A DNA stretch of 64,000 nucleotides. It comes from Monoplex corrugatus (taxonomy: Eukaryota > Mollusca > Gastropoda > Littorinimorpha > Ranellidae). The notes under the pieces were generated by a model. That model did no database searches and had not been told where the DNA came from. It saw nothing but the letters and a program-made list of their open reading frames with translations. The translations under genes and the position numbers were made by a program. How positions within the stretch are numbered: the first letter of the stretch is position 1; every line of letters begins with the position of its first letter. The stretch is taken from assembly GCA_030674185.1 (NCBI GenBank), contig JAPXFY010000015.1, forward strand, positions 24,532,505 through 24,596,504, in the 5' to 3' direction. Positions 1 to 11,945 of the stretch are shown here, piece by piece.

Positions 1-754
1 TTCAAATCAAACAACAGTAGAACTGAATTGGATATACTGTTCAAAGACTGATTAGTTTTGGAGAAAAACTGAGAAAAAGATGATCCTGAAAGAATTTTGA
101 TTATAGATACCGACTCATAACCTGGTGCTGCAAGATTCTACTGTAATGAATACTACTGCTACTGGTGTATTTCTCACCACTTTTTAAATTTTTTTATTAA
201 TCATCTGGACCTGTCTTCTGCATTTCTATTGTTGTTTATATGTATGGGGAGGTGAACAGATTAGTAACACCACAGTATTTTTCACTGATCATATAGAAGC
301 AGTAATGTGTCCTAATGCAACTGAATAATTATAGTATCATTCTCAAAGCTACACATTTTATCATATATCTTTCTTTCATTCTCGTGAAAGGAAAAATAAA
401 ATAAATCATGACATCTTAAAAGCATCGTGAAAGGATCACATGAGTAATATCATCCGAGTGTTCGTGTATATGCCAAACACTAATGTCAAATGTGTAAACA
501 TTAAAAGGCCTAAGCGTTGTTTCGATCTTGAGGTATAGGCCTAATTACCGACATCCTGCATAACATTGGACAGCATAAACTTACCGAATGAGCTTAAATG
601 CTGAAATTACAAATCAGCTCAAGCTATTGTCCTCTCAAACAGTTCGTTAAATGACCCAGAAAGACAAGCCACCGACATTTCTGCAATTACAAAGCGACTT
701 ACCACAAAACTGGACGACAAATGGAAAGTGAGTCCTATATACACTTCCGGTTGT
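1..754. other. No feature seen
   Basis: AT-rich unique-looking sequence without a convincing ORF or repeat. Confidence 0.5.
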
Positions 755-870
755 TTCTATGGTAATGGAACTAGCAGTTGTCTCCCTTGTCTATGGCTCA
801 ATCAACCGATTCAAAAGCTACAGATTTCACGCGCACGCGAGTGTGTGTGTGTGTGCGTGCGTGCGTGCGT

Positions 871-940
<70 letters not shown>
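755..940. repeat. Flank plus (TG)n block, first of two related copies
   Basis: A ~85 bp flank (GGTAATGGAACTAGCAGTTG, then tctcccttgtctatggctc) runs into TTTCACGCGCACG and a (TG)n array at 841-939. A related block occurs at 2,618-2,840. The two blocks bracket a LINE fragment. Confidence 0.7.
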
Positions 941-1039
941 CTTCTTCCTTTATACGGCCAACATCATTCTGCTGATGGTTTTGTCGTAGTTTGGGGAGAT
1001 TGCGCTGTTGTGAGGATCTGGAACATTTTCGCAACTCCA

Positions 1040-1100
1040 ACTGAGCCAGTCTGATTTCCTTGAAGGTACCCGGGTTCAAGCCCCTACCAGCAGTGCCTCA
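1040..1100 (+). repeat. tRNA-like SINE-head relic
   Basis: Contains a B-box-like GGTTCAAGCCCC preceded by CTGAGCCAGTCTGA. It is too degenerate to fold, and was called only on B-box similarity. Confidence 0.3.
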
Positions 1101-1285
1101 GCCTTCATCACCGCTACTTGGCTAGGTCCAATAGAGGTGTGAGGGGTGGTGGGGGTGATGGTGAAAAGGGGGAGGGGGTCAGGGATGGAAAAATGACTGG
1201 GAGGGATGGCAGGGGGAGGGGGGGGTTTAGGGAGTAGTGGTCAGGAGGAGGGTTGGGGGGGGGGGGGGGGAGATTGTTACAGGTT

Positions 1286-2585
1286 CTAGAGATGGGAGGC
1301 CAGTCTGGATTTGAAGCAGTCCAGTGACTCAGCTGTCACAACCTCCTGAGGCAACTTGTTCCATTCAGGTATGGTCCTCGGGAAGAACGTCATCTGCCTG
1401 TACCGTGTCGTGCAGGTAGGAATGTCGTAGCTCAGGTTGTTGTTTGTCCTAGAGCTCAGCCTGCTGTCAGGTGGTTTGGGCAGGTACATGGAGCTAATGG
1501 AGATGAGACCGTGATGGAACTTATAAAACATCTCCAAGCGGGCTTTCTTACGACGCTGTTGCAGGGAAGGCCAGTTGAGGAGTCAAGGATGGTGTCCACG
1601 CATGATGATTGGCGGTGGCGATTGGAGACCCATCTTGCTGCTCTTCGTTGGATCTTCTCAAGGGCCTCAATCTCGTTTGCAGTATAGGGATCCCAGACGG
1701 TGGCTGCGTACTCAAGAAGTGGTCAAACAAGGGCTTTGTACGCGGTTTCCTTTGTCTTCTTGTTGCCAATCTTGAGGTTGCGCCGGATGAAGCCTAGGGT
1801 CTTGCTGGCTTTCTTTGTGATGGAGTCAATGTGAGATTCCCACTGCATGTTGTCCTGGATGTTGACACCAAGGTAGGCTACTTAGTGGTGTTGACGTTTT
1901 CAAGATTTTGTCCATGTAGCTCATACGCAGGGGCAATCTTGTTCCGCTTCCGAGAGACTCTCAGCGTTGAGCACTTCTGTGGATGGAACTCCAAGGACCA
2001 CTTCTTCTCCCAGGCGGTAAGGGAGTGGAGATCTTCTTGTAGTTCTCGCTCGTCTTTTTTCTCCATGATGGTCTTGCTGCGCATTGTATCGTCGGCAAAT
2101 AGGCGGATCTTCGACTTGATGCCATCAGGAAGGTCGTTTATGTAAGGAGAAAAAGACTCGGGCCAAGGACCGAGCCTTGAGGGACACCGGATTCCACAGG
2201 TAGGAAGTCGGATCTTGTTTCCTCCACCACCACAGCCTGCTGTCTGTCCGCAAGGAAGTTCTTGATCCAGGCGTTGGTGCGGCCTCTGATGCCGTAACGA
2301 CGTAGTTTGTGGACAAGTAGGGTGTGGCTGACTTTGTCGAAGGCTTTTGAGAAGTCAAGGACAATAGTGTCCTCCTGGTTTCCCTTCTTGATCTCTCTGG
2401 TCGCTTCGTCCACATACCCTATGAGTTGAGTTTCACATGACTGTCCGCGTCGAAAGCCGTGCTGCTCTGGACAGAGAATCTCATTGTTTTCAAAGTGGGA
2501 CATGATGTGGCTGGTGACAATGTGCTCCATCAGCTTGCAGGCTATGCAGGTGAGGGAGATGGGGCGGTAGTTGGCTGCGTTGTAT
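1286..2585 (-). mobile_element. Non-LTR retrotransposon (CR1/jockey-like), RT to C-terminus, frameshifted
   Basis: The minus strand gives NYRPISLTCIACKLMEHIV, GFRRGQSCETQLI, VLDFSKAFDKVSHTLL, SGVPQGSVLGP, then in another frame LFADDT, and further YLGVNIQDNMQWESHI and FFPRTIPEWNKLPQEV. Together these are RT motifs followed by the usual C-terminal domain. At least three frameshifts or stops make it a pseudogene. The 5' side is cut off at a (TG)n tract near 2,590. The 3' end runs into a C-rich tract (1,150-1,270). Confidence 0.9.
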
Positions 2586-2589
2586 CTTT

Positions 2590-2699
2590 GTATGTGTGTG
2601 TGTGCGCGCGCGCGTGCGTTCTATAGTAATGAAACTGGCAGTTGTCTCCCTTGTTTATGGCTCCTATGAGCTGATTTATGAGCCACATCTTTTTCACGT

Positions 2700-2770
<71 letters not shown>

Positions 2771-2790
2771 GTGTTGTGTGTGTGTGTGTG

Positions 2791-2831
<41 letters not shown>

Positions 2832-2840
2832 GATCTTGCT
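2590..2840. repeat. Second flank plus (TG)n block
   Basis: A short (TG/CG)n at 2,590-2,619, then ATAGTAATGAAACTGGCAGT with tctcccttgtttatggctc, then TTTCACGTACG and (TG)n at 2,702-2,830. It is homologous in order to the block at 755-940. Confidence 0.7.
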
Positions 2841-3015
2841 AATTTTCTGCACCATCATTTACTGCTCTCTGGAAAGATGTTGATAGTCACCCCTTTCCGT
2901 CAATGCTGTGAAGAGTGATCCAGTGATGCTCTTCTTGCTATCGCTGATGCTGTTATCTCGTTGGTCTTCTTGTGCGCTCCTCTTGGTCAGCTCATCATTT
3001 TGCTTATCTCCTAGT

Positions 3016-3154
3016 GGCCCATTAGCTCATAACACAGAGGTTGTGGTGTGGGTTCATTCTTTGGGCAGGCCATGGTTAACTGGCCCATTAGCTCAGTTGT
3101 TAGAATGCCATGCTCATAATGCTAGGGTTGTAAGTTCAACCCTGGAGCAGGCCA
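3016..3154 (+). pseudogene. Tandem tRNA-like sequences, Ile-type body with CAT anticodon
   Basis: The 73-base unit at 3,082-3,154 starts GGCCCATTAGCTCAGTTG, as animal tRNA-Ile does, and ends GGCCA. It has an A-box, a loop CTCATAA (CAT at the anticodon position instead of AAT) and a B-box-like AAGTTCAACCC. The acceptor stem has four good pairs, then mismatches. A shorter, more decayed unit at 3,016-3,072 has the same start and the same ggcaggcca end. A poly-C tract follows. Probably a tRNA pseudogene or SINE head, not a working tRNA. Confidence 0.6.
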
Positions 3155-3546
3155 TTTCTCCCCCCCCCCCCCCCCCAAGACCATACCAGCATGTAGGGTT
3201 TATACACAGGTATAAGGCTCGTACCATGACCATGTTGGATCTTATTCCCCACAGGGCACCTGTGTCATCAATGCATATGCTATTCATTCCAAGCACAGAG
3301 ATGTCATCCTGAGAAACTGGAACTGAGATAGTTCATTTTCTGCACAATTTTCAAAATCAAAAATTTTTTTTTTTACTGCACACTTTTCAAAATCAAAAAT
3401 GACTTTCTTTTTTTAATTTTTTTTTTTACAGATATAATCACACTGAAATCTTCTCTTTCTTTTCTCAGGGTTTTGTTTCTTCAAAAAATATTTGACCTCC
3501 ATCGTTGGCTTTTTTCTTTTTTTTAACCCGGACAACTTCACGAACT

Positions 3547-4620
3547 TTACGAATAATAATAATAATTACAATATTTATATAGCGCAAAATCTTGATAAAA
3601 TCAAATCTAAGCGCTGAAGCAGACACACACGCAAGCACGCACACACACGCACGCACACACACACACACACACACACCACACACGCATGGCTATAAATGGG
3701 GAGGAAGAATAAAAGCAATAAAAGCAAGAATAAAAGCAATGGAAAATTATAGAGAGCATAGCATATACAATAATATATTATAACCATGTGATTCCCCTCC
3801 GAGTGGAGACAGGCTGCAGAGGGGGGGGGGGGGGGGGTTGAGTGAGGTTAGGATTTTATGCGGAGGAGAAAAGATGAGTTTTGAGAGCGGACTTGAAGGA
3901 GACAAAAGTAGGTTGCTGACGGACTGAGAGAGGAAGTTTGTTCCAGGAGAGTGGACCAGAAACAGAGAAGGCTCGTGGACCATAGGTATTGAGCTTAGTG
4001 CGTGGAAAGCGAAAAGTCAGAGGATCGGAGGCAGAGCGGAGGGTACGTGAGGGAACATAGATCTCAAGTAGGCTTGACAGGTAACCGGGGGCTGCGTTAT
4101 TGAGGCTTTTGTAGCACATGGTGTCTAGTTTGTACTGTATGCGCTTTGATACAGGGAGCCAGTGAAGTTGTGCCAGGAGAGGAGATATGTGGTCAGCTTT
4201 TTTCTTTTTGAGTACAAGGCGTACAGCATTGTTTTGAATGCGCTGTAGGATGTGAATGGTGGAGGCAGGAAGACCAGACAGGAGTGAATTGCAATAGTCA
4301 ATGCGAGACATTATGAAGGAGAGAACGAGTTTTGCAGTTGTTTCGACAGAGAGATACTTCCTGATCAGCCTTATACGATGGAGATGATAGTAGCAGGATC
4401 TGGCAGTTTGAGAAACAAAGTTGTTCATGGAGAGGGTAGAGTCAATGCAGACACCAAGGTTTTTAGCTGAATCAGAAATTGGGACTGATGTGTTACATAA
4501 TGGGAGAGAAAGAGGAGGCAGCTGAGAAAGTTTCTGACGGGTGCCAATGAGGATAGCTTGTCTTGTCATCATTAAGCAAACAGACTCTGACATTTGAATA
4601 AATGAGGTGAGAGTAACTCC
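3547..4620 (-). mobile_element. Non-LTR retrotransposon (CR1/L2-like) 3' end with (ATT)n tail
   Basis: A reading frame (4,593-3,856) gives AKNLGVCIDSTLSMNNFVSQ, YCNSLLSGLP, QLHWLPVSKRIQYKLDTMCY and a GPLSWNKLPLSVRQ-like end. This is the conserved C-terminal domain after RT. LNDDKT, expected just upstream of AILIGTRQKL, lies in another frame. The 3' UTR contains a (CA)n tract (3,622-3,686). It ends in GCGCTATATAAATATTG plus (ATT)n at 3,547-3,575, a tail type typical of these LINEs. The RT domain is missing (5' truncated). Confidence 0.88.
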
Positions 4621-4654
4621 TTGTCAACATGGCCCTTTTGATTCCAAACCTATG

Positions 4655-5190
4655 TGAAGTTTGTCTACTTTTAGGTATGGTGGCATTAATGGTTTTATAT
4701 TTTTCTTAGTTTGTTTGTTAGTCCACTTTTAGGTACAGTGGCATTAATGGTTTTATGTTTGTCCACTTTTAGGCACAGTGGCATTAATGGTTTTGTGTTT
4801 CTTTGCTAGTTTGTTCACTTTTAGGTACAGCGGCATTAATGGTTTTATATTTCTTTACTAGTTTGTTCACTTTTAGGTACAGTGACATTAATGGTTTTAT
4901 ATTTCTTTACTAGTTTGTTCACTTTTAGGTACAGTGACATTAATGGTTTTATATTTCTTTACTAGTTTGTTCACTTTTAGGTACAGTGACATTAATGGTT
5001 TTGTGTTTCTCTGCTAGTTTGTTCACTTTTAGGTACAGTGACATTAATGGTTTTATGTTTCTTTACTAGTTTGTTCACTTTTAGGTACAGTGACATTAAT
5101 GGTTTTGTGTTTCTCTGCTAGTTTGTTTGTTTCTGCACTTTTAGGTACAGTGGCATTAATGGTTTTATGTTTCTTTGTTAGTTTGTCTGT
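4655..5190. repeat. 52-bp minisatellite, about 10 copies
   Basis: The unit contains CACTTTTAGGTACAGTGACA and then ttaatggttttatatttc. Ten attaatggtttt cores were counted; central copies are nearly identical and outer copies diverged. Confidence 0.9.
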
Positions 5191-6061
5191 TTGTTTGTTT
5201 TAAACAGAATGTCAATATCCAGCTGCATATTGCTGAACCCAAAATGTCTTTGATACTTTCATTAAAAAGTCCAGTCCACAGTACACAAGGGTTTTTTATG
5301 ACAATGATCCAGGCAGATTTTCCATATTTACATATTGTATTAAATCATGAATTAACACATCGTCACCAATGTATACTTACCCTCGAAGTATAAAACCTGT
5401 CTGATCCCAATCTATTTGATCAAAATTGAAGGCACAAATTTCATTTTGCTTACATGCTGATCCTCTTATGAAATTTAAAAAGAGTAAATTATGTTTTTAA
5501 GACTGCAGTTTGTCAGTGCAGTTTTTATTTTATTTTTCATGACAGTTTTATTTCTTTTATAAATAAATTACCCAGATATAAATGCTGCAATATTTTCAGT
5601 TCAAATGAAGATAAATGTAGCTGCACCTTTTCTTCATATATGTGCATGTAGGCCTATTTCATTTTATTTTCGCTTTTTATGGTGCCTCTGGAGACAACTT
5701 TGAAATCAGCAGAGTCCTTTGGTCTGGTATAATTTCATGGTCTGCAATGTCTGAAATATGATGATCATTTATTGGAAAGAAATCTTGTTTACTTTGCTGT
5801 CTGGGTCAAAATCTATTGCACTATCTGTTTTTTCATATGCTTTTGGATTACTGACAAAATTTTATTCATCTATAACATGCATGGAAACTTAAGTTTTGTA
5901 TTATGGCATCATCACCGTTCACAGCTCATTTCAATCTCCAACACATCTCCAAATCTACAGACACCGAGGTCACTGTGACTGTGAGAGTACAGCAAGAAGG
6001 ATCACAAAATTTGAGACACGTTTCACCATGCTTGATTGTTATTGTTGTTCTTATTGTTGTT
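5191..6061. other. No feature seen
   Basis: AT-rich sequence. Short ORFs here show no recognisable domain. Confidence 0.5.
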
Positions 6062-6440
6062 TAATGTAAGCCCGGTGGACTGCATAAAGGGCTATGGACA
6101 GGAAAATTAAATCAACAAACATGAATTCATACAAATTTAAACATAAGGACACTAAAATATGTTTAAAAATGGGCCCAACTTACTTAAAATTGCTTCATCA
6201 CATCACATTTCCTTACAACCAAAAATGCACTTATTACATGTACCCAATTATCAATCCTAAGAGAAAGTATGCAAGGCTTTACAGAACACATACAGGTGAA
6301 TGGACCAGCAAGGCAGAAAATGAAGAAATGACAGAAAGCAAAGGAGCAAGGCAGAAACAAAGAGAATGACAGAAAAGAGGAAATTTGTGGCACAGATTTC
6401 CAAAAGGTGGGGATACTATTTATACTGAAAGGGCCCCCGG
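6062..6440 (+). repeat. ~500 bp dispersed repeat family, copy 1
   Basis: Shares colinear blocks with 56,125-56,745 and 63,090-63,640: CCCAATTATCAATCCTAAGA, GTGAATGGACCAGCAAGGCA, GACAGAAAAGAGGAAATTTG and a 'ggatactatttat' end. It has no coding potential. The orientation is only relative to the other copies, which are parallel. Confidence 0.8.
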
Positions 6441-6549
6441 CATCCCCACGTTGGCTACCATGCTGGATGATTCATGAGGAATGAATATGATAGTAATGGA
6501 GTTCTGCTGAAGACTGAGACTATGGGACAGAACCATAATCTGCTTCTTT

Positions 6550-6775
6550 TCAGGATATATATCCCGGCACCAACCAGGACCCAGAGATACAGACTTCTGC
6601 ATCCATGAAGTGTATGACAATTGTCAGTGTGATCTAGTATTCAGTCAGCTAACAATATACATTTTTTTAAAACTTTGACTCAGGGCCAATAAATCCCACA
6701 ATGACTTAGATGGATGAGATTCAAACTTCCAGACTCCCACTCAGTCCATTGCACTAGTCACTTCACCAAAGGCAC
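6550..6775 (-). repeat. tRNA-headed SINE (family 3), decayed copy
   Basis: Matches the copy at 57,200-57,535 in the same orientation. It shares GATATATATCCCGGCACCAA with cagagatacagac, then gcatccatgaagtg, and at the right an antisense tRNA-like head ending in ccattgcactagtcacttcacc. Confidence 0.6.
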
Positions 6776-6947
6776 CTGGTCAAGTCTTTATCTGGTCATT
6801 ATGAAACAATCATTCTTTCTTCTTTTTACCAACAATCCAAACCCCTCCTCTTCAACGGAGCTGACAATTTTCTAAAAAGTCTTCAATCAGTCCTCCAAGT
6901 GAAACATATGCCACAGGTTGAGATGGATCAGATCTTGCTTCTTTTAA

Positions 6948-7111
6948 ACCCTTTAACTCCTGCATCATCAACTAGGCTAGCAAAGCAAAAACTTAATTCT
7001 TTGAATCCCTCACCCTGTCCACCAGATTTCTGCAGGAAGCTGGTGGATAGAGTGAGGGAGTCAAAGGATCAAGTTTTTGCAGTTGGTGGATAGAGTGCAG
7101 GAGTCAAAGGA
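6948..7111. mobile_element. Short TTAA-flanked palindromic MITE, copy 1
   Basis: Outer TTAA at 6,944-6,947 and 7,112-7,115. The ends read (A)CCCTTTAACTCC and GGAGTCAAAGGA. An inner pair starts TTAATTCTTTGAATCCCTCA and ends GGGAGTCAAAGGATCAAG, the inner right TTAA being mutated to TCAA. Same structure as 62,040-62,188. Confidence 0.75.
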
Positions 7112-7115
7112 TTAA

Positions 7116-7780
7116 CTCTTTCACTGCCAAGTTTCCACAGAAACGGCACTCCTCAGCACCAAGTATATTTTGGGCAGCCAATTTTGCAGCGCAGTATGCA
7201 TTTTTAAAAGCTTATATCTCAAAGACTATTAAAGATTTTCACTTAGTTTTTTTTTTTTTTTTTGCTGTGTAAAGGGCAGATGTTGTATTGCTTATGTTTA
7301 TGTGCTTGATTGATTATTCCACAGATAATCTTATTATAAAGAAAAACAAGCAATTTTTTTTCATACGGTTTATTAGTTGTACTACTGACCTTATTTCGTG
7401 AGTTGTGCACCAGATATCATCATAATAAATGAGGAAAAGCAATGGAAAATCTACACACAAAGTCAGCTGTCTGCTTATTCTACTCGGAGTGGTAGACAAT
7501 GCGTGTCGATTTGCAGCCATTTTGGAGGAAAACGCTTCGGAGATAACGTGATGTAAATTCCGACAGTTAACAAAGCCACACTTCTGCCTTACTGCTGAAA
7601 AACTAGGTCGCTAGGTAAAGTTTAAAAATAGCACAGTCGCCTGCATTCACGAGTGGAGCTGACAGAAGCTTTGTACCCACGTGAGAAGTTATCGTTTAGC
7701 ATGACCCCTCCAAGTTGCACAAATGCGACCATGGCAGTCGTACAGGAAGTCGCTTGATTGCGACCATGGCGGGAAAAGAG
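7116..7780. mobile_element. TTAA-flanked MITE-like element, 665 bp
   Basis: TTAA at 7,112-7,115 and 7,781-7,784. The left end CTCTTTCACTGCCA and the reverse complement of the right end, CTCTTTTCCCGCCA, agree at 11 of 14 bases. A 12-bp direct repeat TGCGACCATGGC occurs twice beside the right end (7,724 and 7,759). There is no transposase, so it is a non-autonomous piggyBac-type element by inference. Confidence 0.75.
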
Positions 7781-7784
7781 TTAA

Positions 7785-8179
7785 AAAGGATTTCACAGAG
7801 AATTATGAGAAATGAGGGTTGCTTCTGTTTTCATGATTGTTATTGGCAGAGATGTGACATTACATGAATTTTCACCTACTCTTGGAAGTTTGGAACTCAT
7901 TGGAAAGCCTCTGGTGCATACTGTCAGTAATAATACACAGCCTGACTGCTGACCAGTAGGTATGAGAAGATTACAAGAGCAGGTGGGGCATGGCAAGATG
8001 TGAAAATGGTCTGGTCAGGTTTATAAGATTATTTTCTTGACAAAGTTATACACTGTGGTTATCATGATTGATCATGTATGAGAGTGATGCTGGCTGCAAA
8101 CTGAAAAGTCACTGCACTTTTCCATATGACAATTGCATGAAACTTGTTGCACTTAATGAAGTTGCATCATATATATATA

Positions 8180-8246
<67 letters not shown>

Positions 8247-8690
8247 GTGTATGGGTGCATGTGTGTGTGAGAGAGAAAGAGAGACAGAGAGAATCAACGG
8301 ATCATATTTATAACTTTTTACTTTTTAAAGGCATTTGATCTTGTATAATTTCTTATTTTTGGTATAGTGTTGCTGCAGTACTAGGGATTAAAAAGTGGCA
8401 TGTAGAGATTTTTTAATGCTCATTTATCTCCCTTCTGCCATTTTGTTGCCCTCTTGCACCATTGACGTAAGGGTTGATATCTATTTGCTGTGAAATTGTC
8501 TGCATCTGTGTGAATTGTCACCTACTTTTTTGAGAGGCACTTGGGGCTTTGGGGAAATAAGGCCATGTCATGCATCATTATTACAGAAGTAGGTCCCAAA
8601 AATGTTCCAACATACGGCATTGATTCTTAGATTGGATTCACCTTTGAAAGTATCTGGGTCTTCCACTCAGTTTTTGTAGTACTGATTTTC
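7785..8690. repeat. (TG)n and (GA)n microsatellite in otherwise featureless sequence
   Basis: (TG)n at 8,180-8,245 and (GA)n at 8,268-8,292. Nothing else recognised in this stretch. Confidence 0.7.
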
Positions 8691-8694
8691 AATT

Positions 8695-8870
8695 TCAGAG
8701 TTTCTTCAAGAAGGATTCATTACAATTCCATGCCATATGCACTCCACCCAAAACTGCCAGGATTTATATGGTAGACTGCTCGAGCTAGCGCAAAACCCTG
8801 TGCCTTGGTGCACCAATCAGGTTCAGCCCAGCCTCTGAACCAAGAGAGAATGGAAGAGCCCTCTCTCACC
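8695..8870 (-). repeat. SINE family 1, partial diverged copy
   Basis: Shares TTTCTTCAAGAAGGATTCAT, 'ccatatgcactccacccaaa' and 'gcaaaaccctgtg' with copies at 10,258, 13,452 and 55,615. Confidence 0.55.
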
Positions 8871-9109
8871 AAACTCAAGCAACTCAGAAATAAGGCCACA
8901 GAATTATGAAGATTATCACAAACTCAAAGTAACAAAGTAATGCAATTAGAAGGAGAAGAAAGTCAAAGCATATTGAGAGAATCAAAATCAACATTAGAGA
9001 AATGAGTGATTCTGAACATTTAGATTTAGTTAAAGCTTATGATGGCACCTGTACTGAAGACATTGAATTAGTAGGAATGGCAAAACAGAAAATGATCTGA
9101 CTCATTTGA

Positions 9110-9590
9110 AAGACAAAAGCATTCCAACAGCCCTTAAAATAAAAACTCTAAAATCTCTGATCTGGCCAGTAATGCTGTATGACTGTGAAACCTGGACATG
9201 CAGAAAAGCAGATGGAAAATAAGATCAAAGCAGTAGAGACGTGGTTCTATAGGCGGCTTCCTAGAGTCAAATGGACTGATAAAAGAATAAATGAAATCAT
9301 TTTGATCAAACTCAATCTAAATTCAACTGCTGGCAAAAATCAATAAAAGAAAAACAAAATACACTGGCCATATAACAAGCAACACACCAACCCCAATGAC
9401 AATAGAAAAAATTGAGGCCAAAAGAAATCTGGACAGACCACCCACCTCCTGTATGAAGAACATCAACAGCAGTGGTTTGTGGGTATGAGAAATTTAGCAC
9501 AGAAAAGTCAAGAGCAGACTGAATGGAAGAGAATTGTTGTGATGTCTGCCGTAGTGGCTACAATCGAACTTGATGACACTGACAAGTGAC
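9110..9590 (+). mobile_element. Non-LTR retrotransposon RT C-terminal fragment
   Basis: The plus strand gives KIKTLKSLIWPVMLYDCETW, TCRKADGK, then (shifted) VETWFYRRLPRVKWTDKRIN-like text, KYTGHITSN and a basic tail. This is the post-RT region of an endonuclease-RT LINE, related in type to 58,262-59,570. It has stops and frameshifts. Confidence 0.7.
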
Positions 9591-9635
9591 AGGTAATGAA
9601 AAAAATTGGATGATTTTCAAATGAAGATTGTTAGA

Positions 9636-9735
9636 AGTGTGTGAGTGTGTGTGCGTGTGAGTGTGTGTGTGCGTGCGAGTGTGTGTGTGTGTGCGTGCGT
9701 GCGTGTGTGTGTATCTGTGTGTGTGTGTGCTTTAT
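9636..9735. repeat. (TG)n microsatellite, interrupted
   Basis: TG/CG alternating tract with interruptions. Confidence 0.9.
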
Positions 9736-10257
9736 CGTGTGAATGTATGTTAGAGACAGAGTGAAAGACATAGAAAAACAAATCAACAAATATAAATACA
9801 TGTATTTCTTTATTCCTCCAGAATAATAGAAATTATGCATCCCATGAAATAAGTTACCAGTCTGTTACACTGTTTGAAAATGAGAATATCTGAAATCACA
9901 AAGTAGGCCTACTTCTCATCAGAATATTTCTGGCTATACTTTAGGTCTTTTGTTCTTTTTTAAAGCTGTACCTGTATTATTTCAATTTTCTCTCAGTCCA
10001 GACCACTACAATACTATACTCTCAGACCAGACCACTACAACACTATGATGCTGAATTAAAAAAACCCCAGCTGAAATGGCAACAACAAAATCACTCAGTT
10101 AAACAAAAACAAGACACATCTAACAGACTTCTGACTAGTCTATATTCATACTTGAAGAAATAGTATAATTAAATTGATTAAAAGGTATACTTATCAAAAT
10201 CTGCACACCAAACAATTTGATCTATGGAAGGGGTCAAAATACGGGCAGAAAGCACTG
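9736..10257. other. No feature seen
   Basis: AT-rich. One short near-duplicate phrase, CAGACCACTACAATACTATA followed by a repeat of it. Confidence 0.4.
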
Positions 10258-10560
10258 GAGTCTGCTCAAAAGGGATTCATCACATTCAGGTAATTCCATA
10301 TGCACTCCACTCAAATCTGCCAGCAATATCTGGCAGAATCCTGAGCCTGTGCACAACGCTTGCATTAGCAAGGTCTTGAAATGAAGAGGGGGGGAGAGGG
10401 ATCTATGTAACTATGCTTACATCACCAGAATGATGGAAACATTAAGATGGGCAATAAATAGGCAAGTTTTAATGTTGCAGGTTGGGAATGAACTCCAGAT
10501 GTAAGATCTCCACCCACAGTGATATAAAAAACAAAACAAACAAACAAACAAAAAAAGACA
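10258..10560 (-). repeat. SINE family 1 copy
   Basis: Core blocks: CTCAAAAGGGATTCATCACA, 'tgccagcaatatctggcaga' (a near palindrome), 'aatgatggaaacattaagat' and 'ttttaatgttgcaggttggg'. In other copies the right-hand side reads as an antisense tRNA head, so the element runs right to left. Confidence 0.7.
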
Positions 10561-11945
10561 AGCCCCAGTAAAGCGGAAGCTAACAACATAACTACAGACG
10601 CAGATTTTGAGAATCTCGTGTTCATCAGTAATTGGAAAATTCCGATAGCTGTCCACATTCTTGAAAAGACAATTTAAAACTGCACAAGTGTAATAACAAT
10701 ACAGAAATGTAAACTATAAAGTGTCACACACACACACAAACATTTCAGTTAATACTGAAATTACTTCTGATCCATATAATTTGAAGCTTATTTCCTTCTA
10801 CTTTGCCTTGACTTAACTTAGAAAAGATTTCAGCTGTGAAATATACATGCCATATAATGCCAATGATGGCTCTTTAAAGAAATCCTATGCTTGAGACAAT
10901 AAATTAATTATATACCCCATAAAGCACAGCATCTCCATATTCCACAAAACTGACAGTCCACACACACAAAGAAACTGCTTAGACCTTTGTAAACAAACAA
11001 TCCATAGTTTCCATACTCACCAATGCAATGAACCACAATTTCACGTAAATGCAAAGAACTACACCTATACATATGCATACAAAACAGTCTTAAAAGTCCA
11101 TGATTTTGCTAGAAAAATCTATGACAAATGACAATATATATGAAGCTAAAGAATGGATCACTGGCACATTGGCAATAAAAAGCATTTCATTGGTGTCAGT
11201 CATTTCATTTCTTTAATCATCCATCAACAGCACACTCAAAGACAGGGAAATCTGACAGAAATCAATGTCAAACTCAGTGCTGTCAAAGCACATGACTGTA
11301 CATATCTAATGATGTTGAAGTGGCTTATGAAAAAAGTTAAACAATTTAGTAACTGATTATTCAGTAAAGTAGACCAACCTTGGTTAATCTTCCTATTATG
11401 CATTTCATTATATTTACTACTGCAACTATATTAGTACTAGTAGAAGAAGTACAGGCATAAACTATACTAGTTAAACAACAGGTACAACCTATTTTGCAAA
11501 ATTATAGAATGCAAAATAAATTTCACATTCCGACCCCAAGATCAAAATATTGATTGCTGAAAGTGAATCAGATAACAGCACTTTTGGACAGCATTTTATC
11601 TGTGCATACAATATAACCTGTATGAAGAAATCAATCACCACAATTCAATGATATATTTCAGTAAACTCTAGTCACCTGTCATGTTTTCCTGTCTCGTCTG
11701 ATCAGTTCTGTACACATTATATTGTATACACACATTCATGTCAAAGACATTTTCCTCTCTTACACAGACCAATCAGGATACAACACAGACCAATCAGGAT
11801 ACAATACACTCACCATTTTCAGAGTGCTTGCAAAACCAAAATAAAACCATTCAGACTGGTACAAAGAGAAGAGATCATCAGCCACAACCACAAATATCAA
11901 ATCATACTGTGAGTGTGACTACGAGCTGGGATAATTCGCAGGTTG
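10561..11945. other. No gene seen; AT-rich
   Basis: Unique-looking sequence. The only local repeat noted is a 20-bp direct duplication, CAGACCAATCAGGATACAA, near 11,766-11,805. Confidence 0.4.

Noticed and set aside
3082..3154. Functional tRNA-Met(CAT)
   Set aside because: The body is Ile-type, the acceptor stem has mismatches at positions 5-6 and the T stem is poor, with a decayed twin alongside.
3856..4593. 245-codon host protein
   Set aside because: Sequence and (ATT)n tail identify it as the C-terminal domain of a CR1/L2-like LINE with an upstream frameshift.
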